Source: Lonicera japonica
Lineage: Eukaryota; Streptophyta; Magnoliopsida; Dipsacales; Caprifoliaceae
Direction of reading: 5' to 3'
Assembly: GCA_021464415.1 (NCBI GenBank)
Contig: CM038467.1
Coordinates: 46,003,715 to 46,067,714, forward strand
DNA: 64,000 bases
Under the pieces are notes generated by a model that saw only the letters and a program-made list of their open reading frames with translations, was not told where the DNA came from and searched no databases. The position numbers and the translations under genes were made by a program. This document shows positions 1 through 11,613 of this stretch, in pieces (the stretch's first letter is position 1; each line of letters starts with the position of its first letter).

Positions 1-253
1 TTTCAAAATTGGCCAAAATTTAGTAAATCGCGTAGAATCAAAAACACACGTTTAAGATCTCGTTTTCAATTCGGACCTCCCGAATGATGAAACGATTGAT
101 TATTCAAACTTAATTACACTATAACAACATGCTCAAGGCTTGAAACTACAAGTAGGTACATTACACCATAAGAACGCTAGCCCAAATACAAGTTATCAAC
201 TATACGAAATACGACGAGAGTTTTAAAAGCAAAATTGGGCTAGGGGTGTTACA
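1..253. mobile_element. End of an unidentified LTR (runs off the left edge)
   Basis: The sequence ends in GGGGTGTTACA at 253 and then switches abruptly into the interior of the B-element LTR (TCATTAAAG...), matching the uninterrupted copy near 26610. Many plant Ty3/gypsy LTRs start TGTAACACCCC, the reverse complement of this end, so this is probably the terminus of another LTR element inserted into B. The putative TSD is TCATT at 254-258; its partner lies outside the window. The family is not recognised and there is no coding sequence. Confidence 0.45.
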
Positions 254-1077
254 TCATTAAAGTATTTAAAGATTAAAATCTCAAATTTATGGTGTTTCCA
301 TGAATATCAAAGACTAATCATGCTTGGCAATGAAAAGTATCTCATTCAAAGAAAGAATGGACATAGGCTAGTAAGAAATACACAAGTGTATCATCTCCTC
401 ATTAATGCTTGAGATCTATGTACACAAGGCATACAAGGTCAAATCATCATAAGAAAATTATCTTACTAGCTTATGAATGGTTGAAAAAATGGAGAAGATG
501 AAGGATTCAAAAAGTATTTAACAATACTAACAATGGAATGAGAATTGAACTTACATAATTAATGCATTGCAAACTTCATCTTTTAGCCTTAGCAAAGAAA
601 TTTACTTCATAATAAATGTAGAGACAAGAAATTATCAAAGTGAACTCCATTTCTCTCTCTAGAAAAATAACTATTACAAACTCTCTATAAATTGAGAAAT
701 GAGAAGAAATAAAAGTGTTCTCTCCAACACAACAATGAAGACTATAAATAGGAGAGTTGTGTTGGATGCTAAAATAATAAACAATGCTTTTTATTTTTAT
801 TTTTTATTTTTATTTTTATTTTTATTGTTTATTTTTGGTGGAGAATTCCACTATCTTGGATACTCTTTTCTCACATGGACAATTCAACTTTCTTTCTTTG
901 ATCACATGGACATGGAGACTTTGTTTCTTGGATGCTCTTTGCTCACATGGATATGGAGACTTTCTTTCTTGGATGCTCTTTAATCACATGGAGACTTCCA
1001 CTTTCTTGAATTCTTTTTGTCCATGGAAAATTCCACTATCTTGAATTCTTTTTGTCCGTGGAAAATTCTAATATTGT

Positions 1078-2801
1078 TGTGAGAATCCGCAAATGCAACC
1101 CTCGGGTCTCGTCCCCGTTCGTGGTGGTCTGAAACGTCGGAAAGGATCCCGTCCTTCCATTTGCTTGGAGTTGTTTTGATAAATCATATCGGGTGTCTCT
1201 CTATCCTGTTTCTAGGTTCAAGAGGGTTCATTCAGAGTCGCCAGTACGTTTTACGAGAAAACGGACAAAAAGAGTTGTGTAAAGGGAAAGGCTACAGATA
1301 AGCCTTTCTTTACACGTTTGTCTGCGAAACCAGGATTCTAGAGGGTTCGGGAACTATATTACGGTTTGGGAAGGTGTTAAGCACCCATTCCGCCCTTTCG
1401 GTCTCTAGTGGACTTATATGTTTATTCTATGTTGAAAAACTTGGATGCTTTTACTGACAGTCTACTACTTTTCGAATAAAGACCCTGATTTTTAGGGAAA
1501 GTGGGAAAGGGATAAAAACCTTTGTGTTCCGAAATCCGATGTTTTTATTATTGAAAGATGTAAATACAAATGACAAAACCTTTTATTTATTTTGAAAGAG
1601 TATCCCGTATTATTTTTCAGATAATAACAGTTTTCTCGTGTTGTGATTATTTTTGTAAAAGCTCGGATCTTGTATCGGGACTAATTTAATATGGAATCAT
1701 GACTCTTGAGAGGAGAGTTATCAGACACGCCACAGTCTATAGAGAATACAGGATATGTTGATTTTAATTTCTAGATAAGTCTTATCAGTCCGAGTTTTGA
1801 AAACAGAATTTTATCCGGACGATAACGTACTTACTCTTCTAGTTTTGTAAATGATTTTATCAGGGTCTTTTGTTTTGAAAACAGTAAACTATCTGTAACT
1901 TGACAATAAGTTTATTCAAATAAAACGTGGACAAAACAACAGAAATAAAACAAGTACACAAATAAACCTGAATTTCGGGCGCGTTAGAAATCTAACAAAA
2001 CCATGTTGCCACTTCGCTTACTAGATATCTTATTTAATTACTAGAAGAGACTTTATTTACCTTCCCGACGAGAATAATAATAAGAAAGAAAATATAATAT
2101 GGCAGAGATATCTTCGGCGATAATAATCTTCTCCTTCTTCAGATATTTCCGAGAATTCGATTCCCGAGACTGGACACGTCGAGTGTCGAGAATAGATTCG
2201 ACTCTTCAGAAATAAGATGATAATCGAAAATGCTTGTTGCTATTTTCTACACTGCTTTCAGCTCCGAAATTGCTGTTTTTATGCTCTCAAGTTGGTGTCC
2301 TTAAACCTTGGGTGCTGCTGGCCTATTTATAGTGTCGAAAGGGCATATGTCGCGCGACATATGGCAGTATGTCGCGCGACATGTTCCTGGAAAGTGGGTA
2401 TGTCGCGCGACAATCTTGACTGTCGCGCGACACTTACTTTAATGATGATGTGGTGGGGTGTATGTCGCGCGACATGTCGTCTAATGATGACATGGTGGGG
2501 CATATGTCGCGCGACATTTGATAGTATGTCACGCGACAATCTTGACTGTCGCGCGACATTTACTTTAATGATGATGTGGTGGGGCATATGTAGCGCGACA
2601 TGTCGTCCAATGATGACATGGTGGGGCATATGTCGCGCGACAATCTTGACTGTCGCGCGATATTTATCTTTAAAACATGTTTGTTTGGCCAACAAACTCT
2701 TTCGGGGCAGTCCCGGGTGTTCGGGTGAGTTCCGGACTAAAAAATAGTACTTTCGAAGGTCGTTAGGGTTCTTGCGGGGGTCACGGATCGGGGTGTCTAC
2801 A
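1078..2801 (-). mobile_element. Solo LTR F1, Tat/Ogre-type (1724 bp, TSD ATTGT)
   Basis: It starts TGTGAGAATCCGC and ends GGGGTGTCTACA, and is flanked by perfect 5-bp duplications ATTGT at 1073-1077 and 2802-2806. Removing it restores the B LTR as seen at 27424. A second member (F2) lies at 61827-63692. The TATA box and its upstream array read on the minus strand, so the LTR is in minus orientation. The solo state implies LTR-LTR recombination removed the internal region. It shares termini and general design with the LTRs of D and E, so the same broad Tat/Ogre group is likely. Confidence 0.9.
2324..2664 (-). promoter_or_regulatory. LTR F1 promoter: TATA box with upstream palindrome array
   Basis: A TATAAATA box (minus strand, 2324-2331) lies just downstream, in the sense of the LTR, of about eleven copies of the 12-bp palindrome TGTCGCGCGACA between about 2345 and 2664. 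Three copies are degenerate (for example CACGCG, or GCGAT for GCGAC), as expected from C-to-T decay of methylated CpG. Frames open on both strands here are by-products of the palindromes. Function as a U3 enhancer is inferred from position. Confidence 0.7.
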
Positions 2802-3001
2802 ATTGTATTAAATACAATATTTCTTGAAATCTAAAGACACCAAAATAAACACAAAAATATGCTTTTCCAAGCATTGTTAAATACAAAAGTGCTATGAGAC
2901 TAATCGCGAAATAAGTTGGCAAACCGAGTAGTTTTAGAGAAATAAACGCATCAAACAACTCCGAAAATGAGCGTATGAATGACAATATTAAGCGTTTATC
3001 A

Positions 3002-4423
3002 ACTCCCCCCGACTTATCTCTTGCTAGTCCCTTAGCAAGCAAAATAAAAATAGATATATATAATATCCGAAAATGCATTTAGCACATGCATTAAGCCTTT
3101 GAACTCCTAAGTTCCCCTAGAAGACGAGTTGTGTCTCGTGAGGGTTTGCAGTGATGATACCCACAAACATCCGAAGTTTGAAATCTAAGTAGTAAAATTG
3201 AAGCATTTTCATGAATTGATTCAAGTGCTTGACATTACTATTACGATTCCCGGAATGTTGGCATTTGAATGACGATCTCCATTGCTTACAATCTCCTTTA
3301 GAAACTAGCTCCACATTCCCATTTGAACACACTATGCATATGGATCTTTGATACAATCATTCTTAATCACAAATAGTTCTATTCATCAATAATGGAAGAG
3401 AAAAATCTTTCAAAAACAAAAGCTCGAGAACTTTGTCAATTTTAAGCACTTTTTTTTTTATCTTTTACTTGGACTTTTTGCTAAATTAGCTCAAGGTGGT
3501 TTGCATCTCTATGGAGGGAAGCGGTCTCACTTTGTAATTTTGCATTCATAACTTCTTCTTTTTTCTTTTTTTTTAAATGCACAAAGGAAGTTATTCACCC
3601 CTTTTCCATATGGTAACATTTGCCTATCCTTAATATTAGACAAAATGACTTATGAATTTAGTCAAGTGAAGCTTAAAGTCAATATTAAGTTTAAAAGTCA
3701 TCCAAGTTTTTAAATTTTTTTTTTAAGTGCCATGCATGTGTCCCCTCTAAGGAGGATTTTTTCGAAAGAGCTTTTATTGCATTTGAACATTATTTCTCTC
3801 TACACAAGATGAAAATCACTCTATGTGATACCAAAGACTAAATCAAACCACAACATTATGCATATTCATAGGAAACTACATGGCTCAAGAATCTAAATGA
3901 AGCAATGCCATGGAGATTATCACTCAACTACCTATCCGAATTAAGAATTTCATGTCAAGAACCATCAATTCAAAGACAATTCTAAAAAAATGATCATCAT
4001 ATTTCAAACTTTTAATTTTTTTTTGAAGCTCTACACGCATGAAAAATTCAGAAATTGAAAAGCCATTAAAGTTTAAGTACATTACCCCCTAACTTGAAGA
4101 ATTCATTGTCCTCAATGTGAAGAGAACGAGAAATTGGCATTCTCCCATTTGGCTTTTTGATTTTCATGAGGAAAAGAGAGCTATTTTTCAAAGCAAAATT
4201 ACTATATGTACACACTAACAAAAACAAACGGGTTAGAATTAGATAAAACATAACATGCATGCATTAAAACCATATTTCAATCCTCATATCATGTTTATCA
4301 AACCAAACCCAAAAAGGAAGAAAAGAAAATAAAGAAAAAAAAGTTTTTTTTTCTTTTTTTTTTGTTTTCTGTTTTTTTGAAATTTTTTTTTTATAAAAAT
4401 ATATACAACATCACCTATACTTG
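3002..4423 (-). other. 3' non-coding region of element B with polypurine tract
   Basis: It lies between the integrase stop and the 3' LTR. It contains the polypurine tract next to the LTR (C-run at 3004-3009 on the plus strand) and, at 4084-4117, a conserved block that reads on the minus strand CATTGAGGACAATG followed by a G-rich run. The same block occurs in elements A (12453) and C (61397). The rest is AT-rich with T/A homopolymers. No envelope-like gene is visible. Confidence 0.6.
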
Positions 4424-5122
4424 TTAGGTATAGGTCGGATCTTCAAGAGTGGTGGACTCTTCTTGAGGTGGGAATTCCAAAAATGGCTTAAGGCGTTGTC
4501 CGTTCACTTTGAACACAAAGCCAGTTTTGGGATCCTCAACATTCACGGCCCCAAATGGGAATACATGTCGAAAAATGTATGGGCCGGTCCAACTTGATTT
4601 CAGCTTTTCCGGGAAGAGATGCAAACGCGTGTCATAAACTAGAACTTTGTGCCCGAGTTTAAATTCTTTTCTTAAAATAGATTTATCATGGAAAATTTTT
4701 GCACGTTCTTTGCTTATCTTAGCATTTTGGTATGCATCCCTCCTTAATTCCTCCAACTCCTCAAGTTGTAACTTTCGGTTGCTTCCGACATTTTCAATAT
4801 CAAAATTCATCATTTTAATTGCCCAAAATGATTTATGTTCCAACTCAACGGGAAGATGGCAAGGCTTGCCATATACTATCCGATAGGGAGACATTCCTAA
4901 AATTGTTTTAAAAGCCGTACGGTAAGCCCAAAGTGCATCGTTAAGACGCAATGACCAATCCTTGCGATTTGGATTTATCGTCTTTTCAAGAATTTGCTTT
5001 ATCTCGCTATTGGCAAGTTCGGCTTGGCCATTGGTTTGCGGATGATAAGCGAGTGATACTTTGTGATTTACCCCATATTTTTGCATTAAAGATTCAAAAG
5101 GTTTATTGCAAAAATGTGTACC
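4424..5122 (-). pseudogene. Integrase C-terminal half of element B (cut by element A)
   Basis: This is the continuation of B integrase after the insertion of A. It begins at the catalytic-core residues just after the second Asp, includes the [10 protein letters not shown] stretch with the catalytic Glu, and ends with the basic C-terminal region (motif [16 protein letters not shown]) typical of Ty3/gypsy integrases. The open frame extends a few codons into the A LTR, but that part is not integrase. The N-terminal half is at 20943-21452. The protein would insert retroviral-type cDNA, but it is inactive here because it is split. Confidence 0.85.
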
Positions 5123-6636
5123 TGATGTGCCAAGAAATTGGTACAATTTAGGGCACTAATATATATCTTGAAGAGCATATATTATTACATTTGTTGTGTT
5201 TTTTTGAGCTTTTCAGATATTTGGAATTAAATTGAGAAGTATTCGATTGAAGGAAAAATTCGCTGCGCGCAAGGCCTGTGTTCAAGAAATTTCTGGCATT
5301 AATCCGTACGGAATTTGAAGAAATCTCCAGAGACGAAAGTTCTATATCTTTGAGTTAGATATGCGTGGGAGAAAACCTTGCGTCAATCGGAGTTTTGAGC
5401 GCAAAGTTATGATCAAAATAAAATCAGTGCGCTGAATTAATTAATTCCAGCGGGTCACACAACAAATTTTCACTATGGGCTCAAGTCAATAAACCAAGCC
5501 CACCAGCTCAAGCCCAATGCCTCATCAATTATGAAAGAAGTAAAGTCCAGTAGCCAATTGCTATAAGCTCCAAATGGGACAAGCCCATTCATATGTTTTC
5601 AAGGCCTTTTCTACAGCAGCAATATAAAATCAACAGCAGCCGCAGCACTGAAGCTACAGAACCTTATTTTTTTTATTTTTTTTCTTCCTTTATCGGACAG
5701 CTGCAAGTTTGGTTTTTTCTTTTCTTCCGTGCACATTTATCGAGGGAACTGCAGGTTATTTTTTTTTCTTTCTTCTTTCTTCTTCTTGCCGAGACTATTC
5801 AATCTTTTTTTATTTTTATTTGTTTATAATTAATTAATATTTAGATGCTTGGTAGATTATTATAATTAATTTAGACGTATTTTTCTTCTTTAATTTATTT
5901 GTGCATACCAAGTAAGTATTTTATTTATTTAATTATGCATTATTGAATTATGTATTGTGTTTTAATGGTGAGCATGCTAGGCTAGGTTATTTTCTAGGGT
6001 TGAGGATGAGTATATTTGATTGATTCCCTTGCACGTATTCATGCCAATTGACTCTACCAATTTAATACTTTAATGTCAAAAATAATTTTTCCTATTGAAT
6101 GCCTATTTTAATTGATAAAAAAATAAGATTAGATTCTCACTATTTTTTGTTGGATTCACCTTATGATTTGTTGAGAGCAGATATAGGGTGTGTTTTGACG
6201 GATATAGCGAGTGTTTTGATTTTATAAATTTGTTTGGCTGTGGAAAAATTAACACTTGGATAATTTAATTTAATTGGGCTTAATTTAATTTATTTGCCGC
6301 GTCTAATAGAGTCGAGAGACCAAATTAGTGCGAGACAAGAGTAGAGTTTGTTGGACACGAATACTAGGAACATGATATCAAATATATGACTCCGCCACCC
6401 TAGTATTTTATTAATTGATTATTTCATTAGTATTTTTATTAGTTTATTATTTTATTCGTATTCTTAGTTGATAAATCATCCCATTAAAATTTTAAGCTAG
6501 ATTAAGAATTAATTAGAGTTAGTGAGAGAGATACGTACGTTCCATCCGTCAAGTCCCTAGGGTTCGACCTCGCTCTTGCCTAAGCTATACCAGTATTCGA
6601 TTCGTGCACTTGCGAGTAATTAAAACATTCACAACA
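5123..6636 (+). repeat. 5' LTR of element A (1514 bp)
   Basis: It runs TGATGTGCCAAG to ATTCACAACA, with TG...CA ends. The same sequence occurs at 14167-14622 plus 19881-20937, which totals 1513 bp. Differences are scattered single substitutions and small indels (for example CAGATA versus CAGGTA). The 78-codon frame at 5593-5829 recurs in the other LTR and has the T-rich composition of LTR non-coding DNA; I do not regard it as a gene. Confidence 0.92.
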
Positions 6637-6642
6637 AGTTTT

Positions 6643-6660
6643 TGGCGCCGTTGCCGGGGG
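6643..6660 (+). other. Primer-binding site of element A (tRNA-Asp type)
   Basis: TGGCGCCGTTGCCGGGGG begins six bases after the 5' LTR. TGGCGCCGTTGCCGGGGA, complementary to the 3' end of tRNA-Asp, is the usual Athila primer site, and the last base here differs. It primes minus-strand cDNA synthesis. The same site occurs in C (36181) and in variant form in B. Confidence 0.85.
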
Positions 6661-6762
6661 ACTTGAAAATTCTTTTTTCCACCATCTCACTAATTTAGAT
6701 TATTTCCTTCTACTAGTTCCCTTTAAAAAAATAAAAATAAAAATTTAGGAGTAGAGTAGTGT

Positions 6763-8355
6763 ATGAGCATTGTTTGGAAGCGCGGTGTTAAGAGATTGAA
6801 TAGGATAGAGAACTTAGAACTCAATCCTTTGTTTGAGGAAAGAACAATGGCTGATGAACAAGAAGATGCGAAAACTTTGAAGGAGCTTTTCTCTCCTATC
6901 ACTACCAACCCACCATCATGCATTGTTTTACCTGCCACTACCGCAAACCATTTTGAGCTTAAACCACAAGTAATGCAGCTTCTTCCTAATTTTCATGGAA
7001 TTGATCAAGAAGATCCTTACCTCCATATTAAGGATTTTCTAGAAATTTGCGCCACTTTCAAGTTTCAAAATTTTTCTGATGAGTCAGTTCGCTTGCGTTT
7101 ATTTCCTTTCTCCCTGAAAGGGAAAGCAAAGGCGTGGCTTAATTCGTTACCTTCTAGGTCTATCACCGGTTGGGAGATTTTAGTTTCCAAATTTCTTACT
7201 AAATTGTTTCCCATGTCAAAGACAAATGAACTTAGAAGGCAGATATCTAATTTTTGTCAAGAGGATAATGAAAAATTTTACGAGTCATGGGAAAGATTTA
7301 AGGACCTACTATTGAGATGTCCCCACCATGGTTTTGAAACATGGAGACTAGTCCAGTTCTTTTACAATGGGTTGACTCAAACCAATCGAAATATGATTGA
7401 GTCGATGAACAGTGGTACTTTTCTTAGTCTCACAGAAGATGGAGCTTATAATTTTCTTGAGAATCTTTCCGAGAGTTCTCAACAATGGGATTTCTCTTCT
7501 CATAGAAATTCATCAGCTCAAGTTAAGAAGGAAGTTAAGAAAGAGGGCATCTATGAGCTATCTGAAAATGTAGAGACTAGAAGGCAGTTAGATAGTCTCT
7601 CAAAGAAACTTGAAGCGTTAACTTTGCGGTTAGATAGCAATTCTGTCAATCAAATTCAAGCAGAAGGATGTTCTGTGTGTGCTAGCCCTATGCATACGTC
7701 GCAAACTTGCCCCTCTATGGTAGGATTCTCTGAATTCATGCCACAACAAGTAAATGCAATGAATGAATACAAAAAGAAATTCAATAGCCCATTCATAGAG
7801 ACATACAATCCGGGTTGGAGAAATCACCCAAATTTTTCGTGGACACAAGCTCAACCCATACCTAATATGGGTTCCCCATTAGCTAGTGTTCCACGACAGC
7901 AGCCACATCCTGGTTTCCGTCCTCCTATCAATTCTTATCCACCATTCCAACCTGCGCCACCTGCTCCATCACCCCATGTCACTCCACAACAATTTTCATC
8001 TTTGGAAGACACTCTCGAGCAATTCATCCAAGTGAATACCCAAAATAATCAGACTTCAAGCCAACTTTTGCAAGAAGTTAGGAATAATGGCCTCATGAAC
8101 ACTCAAGCCATCATTAGGTTAGAGAGTCAAATGGGTCAAATGGCGAGTCAATTGGGTGAGAGGGAGAAGGGTAAATTTCCGAGTCAACCAATCCCGAATC
8201 CTAAAAGTGTTTCTTCAAGTGGGACTTTTCCTAACCCACCAAATGCACCAACACATGGGCAAGTTCAAGCCATCACCACACTTAGGTCGGGAAAGGTAAT
8301 TGACAATAAAGTGAGAATGCCAGATAGCGAGGAGGAAGAGAAAGAAGAAAAATAG
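6763..8355 (+). CDS. gag: Gag of element A (530 codons)
   Basis: Athila-type capsid/nucleocapsid protein that would package element RNA into cytoplasmic virus-like particles. The retrotransposon gag domain spans about residues 80-245 (HGIDQEDPYLHIKDF, LFPFSLKGKAKAWLNSL). A zinc knuckle CX2CX4HX4C lies at residues 303-316 (C303, C306, H311, C316), followed by a Pro/Gln-rich linker and an acidic tail. The start at 6763 is the first ATG after the leader; an in-frame ATG at residue 29 (MADEQED) is an alternative. The frame ends at UAG (8353-8355) and the pol frame continues in the same phase, so in the parent element gag and pol were probably one polyprotein or separated by a readthrough stop. 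Confidence 0.9.
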   Translation: MSIVWKRGVKRLNRIENLELNPLFEERTMADEQEDAKTLKELFSPITTNPPSCIVLPATTANHFELKPQVMQLLPNFHGIDQEDPYLHIKDFLEICATFKFQNFSDESVRLRLFPFSLKGKAKAWLNSLPSRSITGWEILVSKFLTKLFPMSKTNELRRQISNFCQEDNEKFYESWERFKDLLLRCPHHGFETWRLVQFFYNGLTQTNRNMIESMNSGTFLSLTEDGAYNFLENLSESSQQWDFSSHRNSSAQVKKEVKKEGIYELSENVETRRQLDSLSKKLEALTLRLDSNSVNQIQAEGCSVCASPMHTSQTCPSMVGFSEFMPQQVNAMNEYKKKFNSPFIETYNPGWRNHPNFSWTQAQPIPNMGSPLASVPRQQPHPGFRPPINSYPPFQPAPPAPSPHVTPQQFSSLEDTLEQFIQVNTQNNQTSSQLLQEVRNNGLMNTQAIIRLESQMGQMASQLGEREKGKFPSQPIPNPKSVSSSGTFPNPPNAPTHGQVQAITTLRSGKVIDNKVRMPDSEEEEKEEK

Positions 8356-8391
8356 CAAATTCCAGCTGAGGTTGAGTCTTCACCTCAAGTT

Positions 8392-11300
8392 GTGAATCAA
8401 GCTCCTCCTACTAAGCAAGTAAGTGAAGATCTCTTGAATAGGACCTTTGTTCCTAAAGCCCCATTTCCTCATAGGTTAAAAGACAATAAGAAAGGTACTC
8501 AATTTGAAGAAATCTTGGATGTGTTTAAGCAAGTTCAGATAAACATCCCATTACTTGATGCCATCAGGCAAGTACCTTCTTATGCCAAGTTCCTTAAAGA
8601 CTTGGTAACTCAAAAGAGGAGGACAAATGTTCCGAAAAAGGTATTCTTAGCTGAACAAGCAAGCTCCATTATTCAATGCAGGATCCCTGTCAAGTATAAG
8701 GACCCTGGTTGTCCAACAATTTCTTGTAAGATAGGAGATCATCATATTGAGCGAGCTTTGGTAGATCTGGGGGCTAGTGTGAATTTACTGCCATATTCTG
8801 TTTATGTGCAGTTGCATTTAGGAGAGTTAAAGCCTACACCAATGACAATCCAACTTGCTAATAGGTCAGTCAAAATTCCTAGGGGTGTCATTGAAGATGT
8901 TCTGATTAAGGTAGACACTTTCTACTTTCCAGTAGACTTTGTTGTCCTTGATACTGAGCCTGTTCAGAACATAAGAGGCCAGATTCCTGTGATTTTAGGG
9001 CGACCATTCCTTGCTACATCCAACGCCCTAATCAATTGCAGAAATGGAGTGATGAAAATTTCTTTTGGGAATCTCACTGCTGAGTTGAATGTTTTTGATA
9101 TCAGTAAGACCTCAATAGACACAGATGATGATGATTTTGGGCAAGTCAATTTGATTGATAGTCTAGCAGAGGAATCTTTCTTGCAAACTTATAAAGAGGA
9201 CCCATTAGAGGCTTGTCTGTCCCACTTCGGTTGTGATTTCGATATAGATGAATCTATAGAGCAAGTCAATGCGCTATTAGATTCAGTGCCTGTCATGGGT
9301 ACTCATTCTTTCCAACCAAAGCCAGAGCCTCTCAATCTCTCATCAACTCCTCGACTTCCTTCTATTGAAGAACCACCAAAGTTGGACCTAAAGCCCTTAC
9401 CTGATAATCTGAAGTATGCTTTTCTAGGTCCAGAAGAATCTTTGCCTGTTATCATAGCTTCTAATCTCGACAATGCTCAAGAAAAGCAATTGCTTGAAGT
9501 CCTTCATCAGCATAAGGAAGCCATTGGGTGGTCTATCGCAGATTTAAAAGGGATCAGCCCGTCAGTTGTCATGCACAAGATTCACTTAGAGGAGAACTCA
9601 AAATCCTCTCGTGAACCACAAAGGAGGCTGAACCCAGTGATGCAAGAAGTTGTCAGGGCCGAGGTACTTAAGCTTCTTGATGCGGGTATTATCTACCCGA
9701 TATCCGATAGTGAGTGGGTAAGCCCTATGCAAGTAGTTCCTAAGAAGTCAGGAATTACAGTGGTAGCCAATGAGCATAATGAGCTAGTTCCATCTCGTGT
9801 TCAGACGGGATGGCGTGTTTGTATTGACTACCGAAAGTTGAATTCAATGACTAGGAAGGATCACTTTCCCCTTCCTTACATTGACCAAATGCTGGAAAGG
9901 TTAGCCGGCCATGCTTACTACTGTTTTTTGGATGGTTACTCCGGCTATAACCAGATTCCAGTGGATCCATCTGATCAAGAGAAGACAACATTCATGTGCC
10001 CTTTTGGTACATTCGCCTATCGACGCATGCCTTTCGGGCTATGTAATGCACCTGCTACCTTTCAGCGGTGTATGATCTCTATTTTCTCTGACATGGTAGA
10101 GCGATTCTTAGAGGTTTTCATGGATGATTTTTCTGTGTTTGGGTCTTCTTTTGAGGAATGCTTGGAACACCTAGCTCTAGTCTTAGAGAGGTGTAAAGAG
10201 AAAAATCTTGTGCCTAACTGGGAGAAATGCCATTTTATGGTACAAAGAGGAATTGTTCTTGGGCATATCATCTTCGAAAAAGGAATTGAAGTGGATAAGG
10301 CTAAAGTAGATTTAATCTCCAACCTGCCGCCCCCACGAACGGTTAAGGAGATTCGCTCATTCTTAGGCCATGCTGGTTTCTATAGGCATTTTATCAAGGA
10401 TTTTAGCAAGATTGCTAGACCTCTGTGCAATCTTCTTGCTAAAGACGCTCCATTTGTGTTCGATGAAGCATGCCTGAAAGCCTTTGAGACATTGAAATCT
10501 GCTCTGACCTCCGCACCCATCATTAGGTCCCCTGATTGGAACCTTCCATTTGAGATCATGTGTGATGCCTCTGATTATGCAGTTGGGGCTGTTCTAGGTC
10601 AGAGAATTGATAAAGTCCCTCATGTGATTTATTATGCAAGCAGGACTTTAAACGATGCTCAGCTCCATTATTCCACCACAGAAAAGGAGTTGCTAGCAGT
10701 TGTATTTGCTCTAGAAAAGTTTAGGTCATATCTCTTAGGATCTAAGGTCCTTGTCTATTCAGATCATGCCGCTTTGAAATATCTGTTTTATAAGAAAGAT
10801 GCGAAGTCGCGGCTGATTCGGTGGGTCTTGTTGCTACAAGAGTTTGATTTGGAGATTAGAGATAAGACAGGAGCTGAGAATGTTGTAGCAGACCACCTCT
10901 CTAGACTCATAGTTGAATTCTCTGGTGATTCATTGCCCATAGCTGAGACATTTCCTGATGAGCAGCTTATGCATATTTCTCAATCACCTTGGTATGCGGA
11001 CATCGTTAACTATCTTGTCACACATGAAATGCCTAATCATTGGTCGAAACAAGATAAGTACAAATTCTTGTCCGAGGTGAAGTACTTTTACTGGGATGAT
11101 CCCTATCTCTTCAAGTACTGTCCCGATCAGGTAATTAGGAGATGTGTTCCTGAGGATGATCAAATGCAAGTTCTCTCCTTTTGCCATGATCAACCGTGTG
11201 GAGGCCATTTTAGTGGAAAGAAAACCGCTGCTAAGGTTTTGCAGTGCGGATTTTATTGGCCTTCCTTATTTCGTGATGCCCATGCCTATTGTGTCGCTTG

Positions 11301-11613
11301 TGAGAGATGTCAGAAGTTAGGTGGCCTTACGCGCCGAAGTATGATGCCCCTTAATCCAATTATGATAGTGGAGATCTTTGATGTGTGGGGGATAGATTTT
11401 ATGGGACCTTTTCCTAACTCTTTTGGCAATCTCTATATCTTAGTAGCCGTTGATTATGTGTCAAAATGGGTCGAGGCTATTGCGTGCAGAACAAATGACC
11501 ACAAAGTGGTGGTCCGATTTTTGAAAGAGAATATTCTTTCACGTTTTGGTACACCCCGTGCTATCATTAGTGATGGGGGTCACACTTTTGCAATAGGCCA
11601 TTTGAGGGTCTAA
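8392..11613 (+). CDS. pol: Pol of element A: protease, RT, RNase H, N-terminal integrase (frameshifted at its end)
   Basis: Domains in order: an aspartic protease with DLGA at residues 125-128 and ILGRPFL near 201; reverse transcriptase from about 410 to 640 ([19 protein letters not shown], catalytic FMDD 576-579); RNase H about 720-840 (D725, E765, D791); and an integrase zinc finger (H932, H939, C970, C973) plus the first core aspartates D1002 and D1061. The frame is in phase with gag, following a single UAG, and has no clear native Met, so the ATG at 8392 is nominal. The frame ends early because one base is missing just after codon 1063; integrase continues at 11613. It would produce and integrate cDNA if the shift were absent. 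Confidence 0.88.
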   Translation: MNQAPPTKQVSEDLLNRTFVPKAPFPHRLKDNKKGTQFEEILDVFKQVQINIPLLDAIRQVPSYAKFLKDLVTQKRRTNVPKKVFLAEQASSIIQCRIPVKYKDPGCPTISCKIGDHHIERALVDLGASVNLLPYSVYVQLHLGELKPTPMTIQLANRSVKIPRGVIEDVLIKVDTFYFPVDFVVLDTEPVQNIRGQIPVILGRPFLATSNALINCRNGVMKISFGNLTAELNVFDISKTSIDTDDDDFGQVNLIDSLAEESFLQTYKEDPLEACLSHFGCDFDIDESIEQVNALLDSVPVMGTHSFQPKPEPLNLSSTPRLPSIEEPPKLDLKPLPDNLKYAFLGPEESLPVIIASNLDNAQEKQLLEVLHQHKEAIGWSIADLKGISPSVVMHKIHLEENSKSSREPQRRLNPVMQEVVRAEVLKLLDAGIIYPISDSEWVSPMQVVPKKSGITVVANEHNELVPSRVQTGWRVCIDYRKLNSMTRKDHFPLPYIDQMLERLAGHAYYCFLDGYSGYNQIPVDPSDQEKTTFMCPFGTFAYRRMPFGLCNAPATFQRCMISIFSDMVERFLEVFMDDFSVFGSSFEECLEHLALVLERCKEKNLVPNWEKCHFMVQRGIVLGHIIFEKGIEVDKAKVDLISNLPPPRTVKEIRSFLGHAGFYRHFIKDFSKIARPLCNLLAKDAPFVFDEACLKAFETLKSALTSAPIIRSPDWNLPFEIMCDASDYAVGAVLGQRIDKVPHVIYYASRTLNDAQLHYSTTEKELLAVVFALEKFRSYLLGSKVLVYSDHAALKYLFYKKDAKSRLIRWVLLLQEFDLEIRDKTGAENVVADHLSRLIVEFSGDSLPIAETFPDEQLMHISQSPWYADIVNYLVTHEMPNHWSKQDKYKFLSEVKYFYWDDPYLFKYCPDQVIRRCVPEDDQMQVLSFCHDQPCGGHFSGKKTAAKVLQCGFYWPSLFRDAHAYCVACERCQKLGGLTRRSMMPLNPIMIVEIFDVWGIDFMGPFPNSFGNLYILVAVDYVSKWVEAIACRTNDHKVVVRFLKENILSRFGTPRAIISDGGHTFAIGHLRV

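Larger units (their letters stand above)
254..3001 (-). repeat. 3' LTR of element B, truncated and split by solo LTR F1
   Basis: Positions 254-1077 and 2807-3001 align with 26610-27627, the other LTR of B. The terminus GCGTTTATCA at 3001 is the reverse complement of the LTR start TGATAAACGC. It abuts a C-rich run (a polypurine tract on the minus strand). About 820 bp of the inner end is missing because another LTR abuts at 253. Short reading frames inside it also occur in the other LTR copies and are not genes. Confidence 0.88.

Noticed and set aside
699..1044. Hydrophobic short frames recurring at 699, 784, 27139, 39871 and 39956
   Set aside because: They are copies of the same LTR sequence of B and G with T-rich tracts; present because the LTR is repeated, not because of coding.
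2217..2747. 176-codon plus-strand frame and 122-codon minus-strand frame in F1
   Set aside because: Both lie on the palindrome array, which reads alike on both strands; not protein-like.
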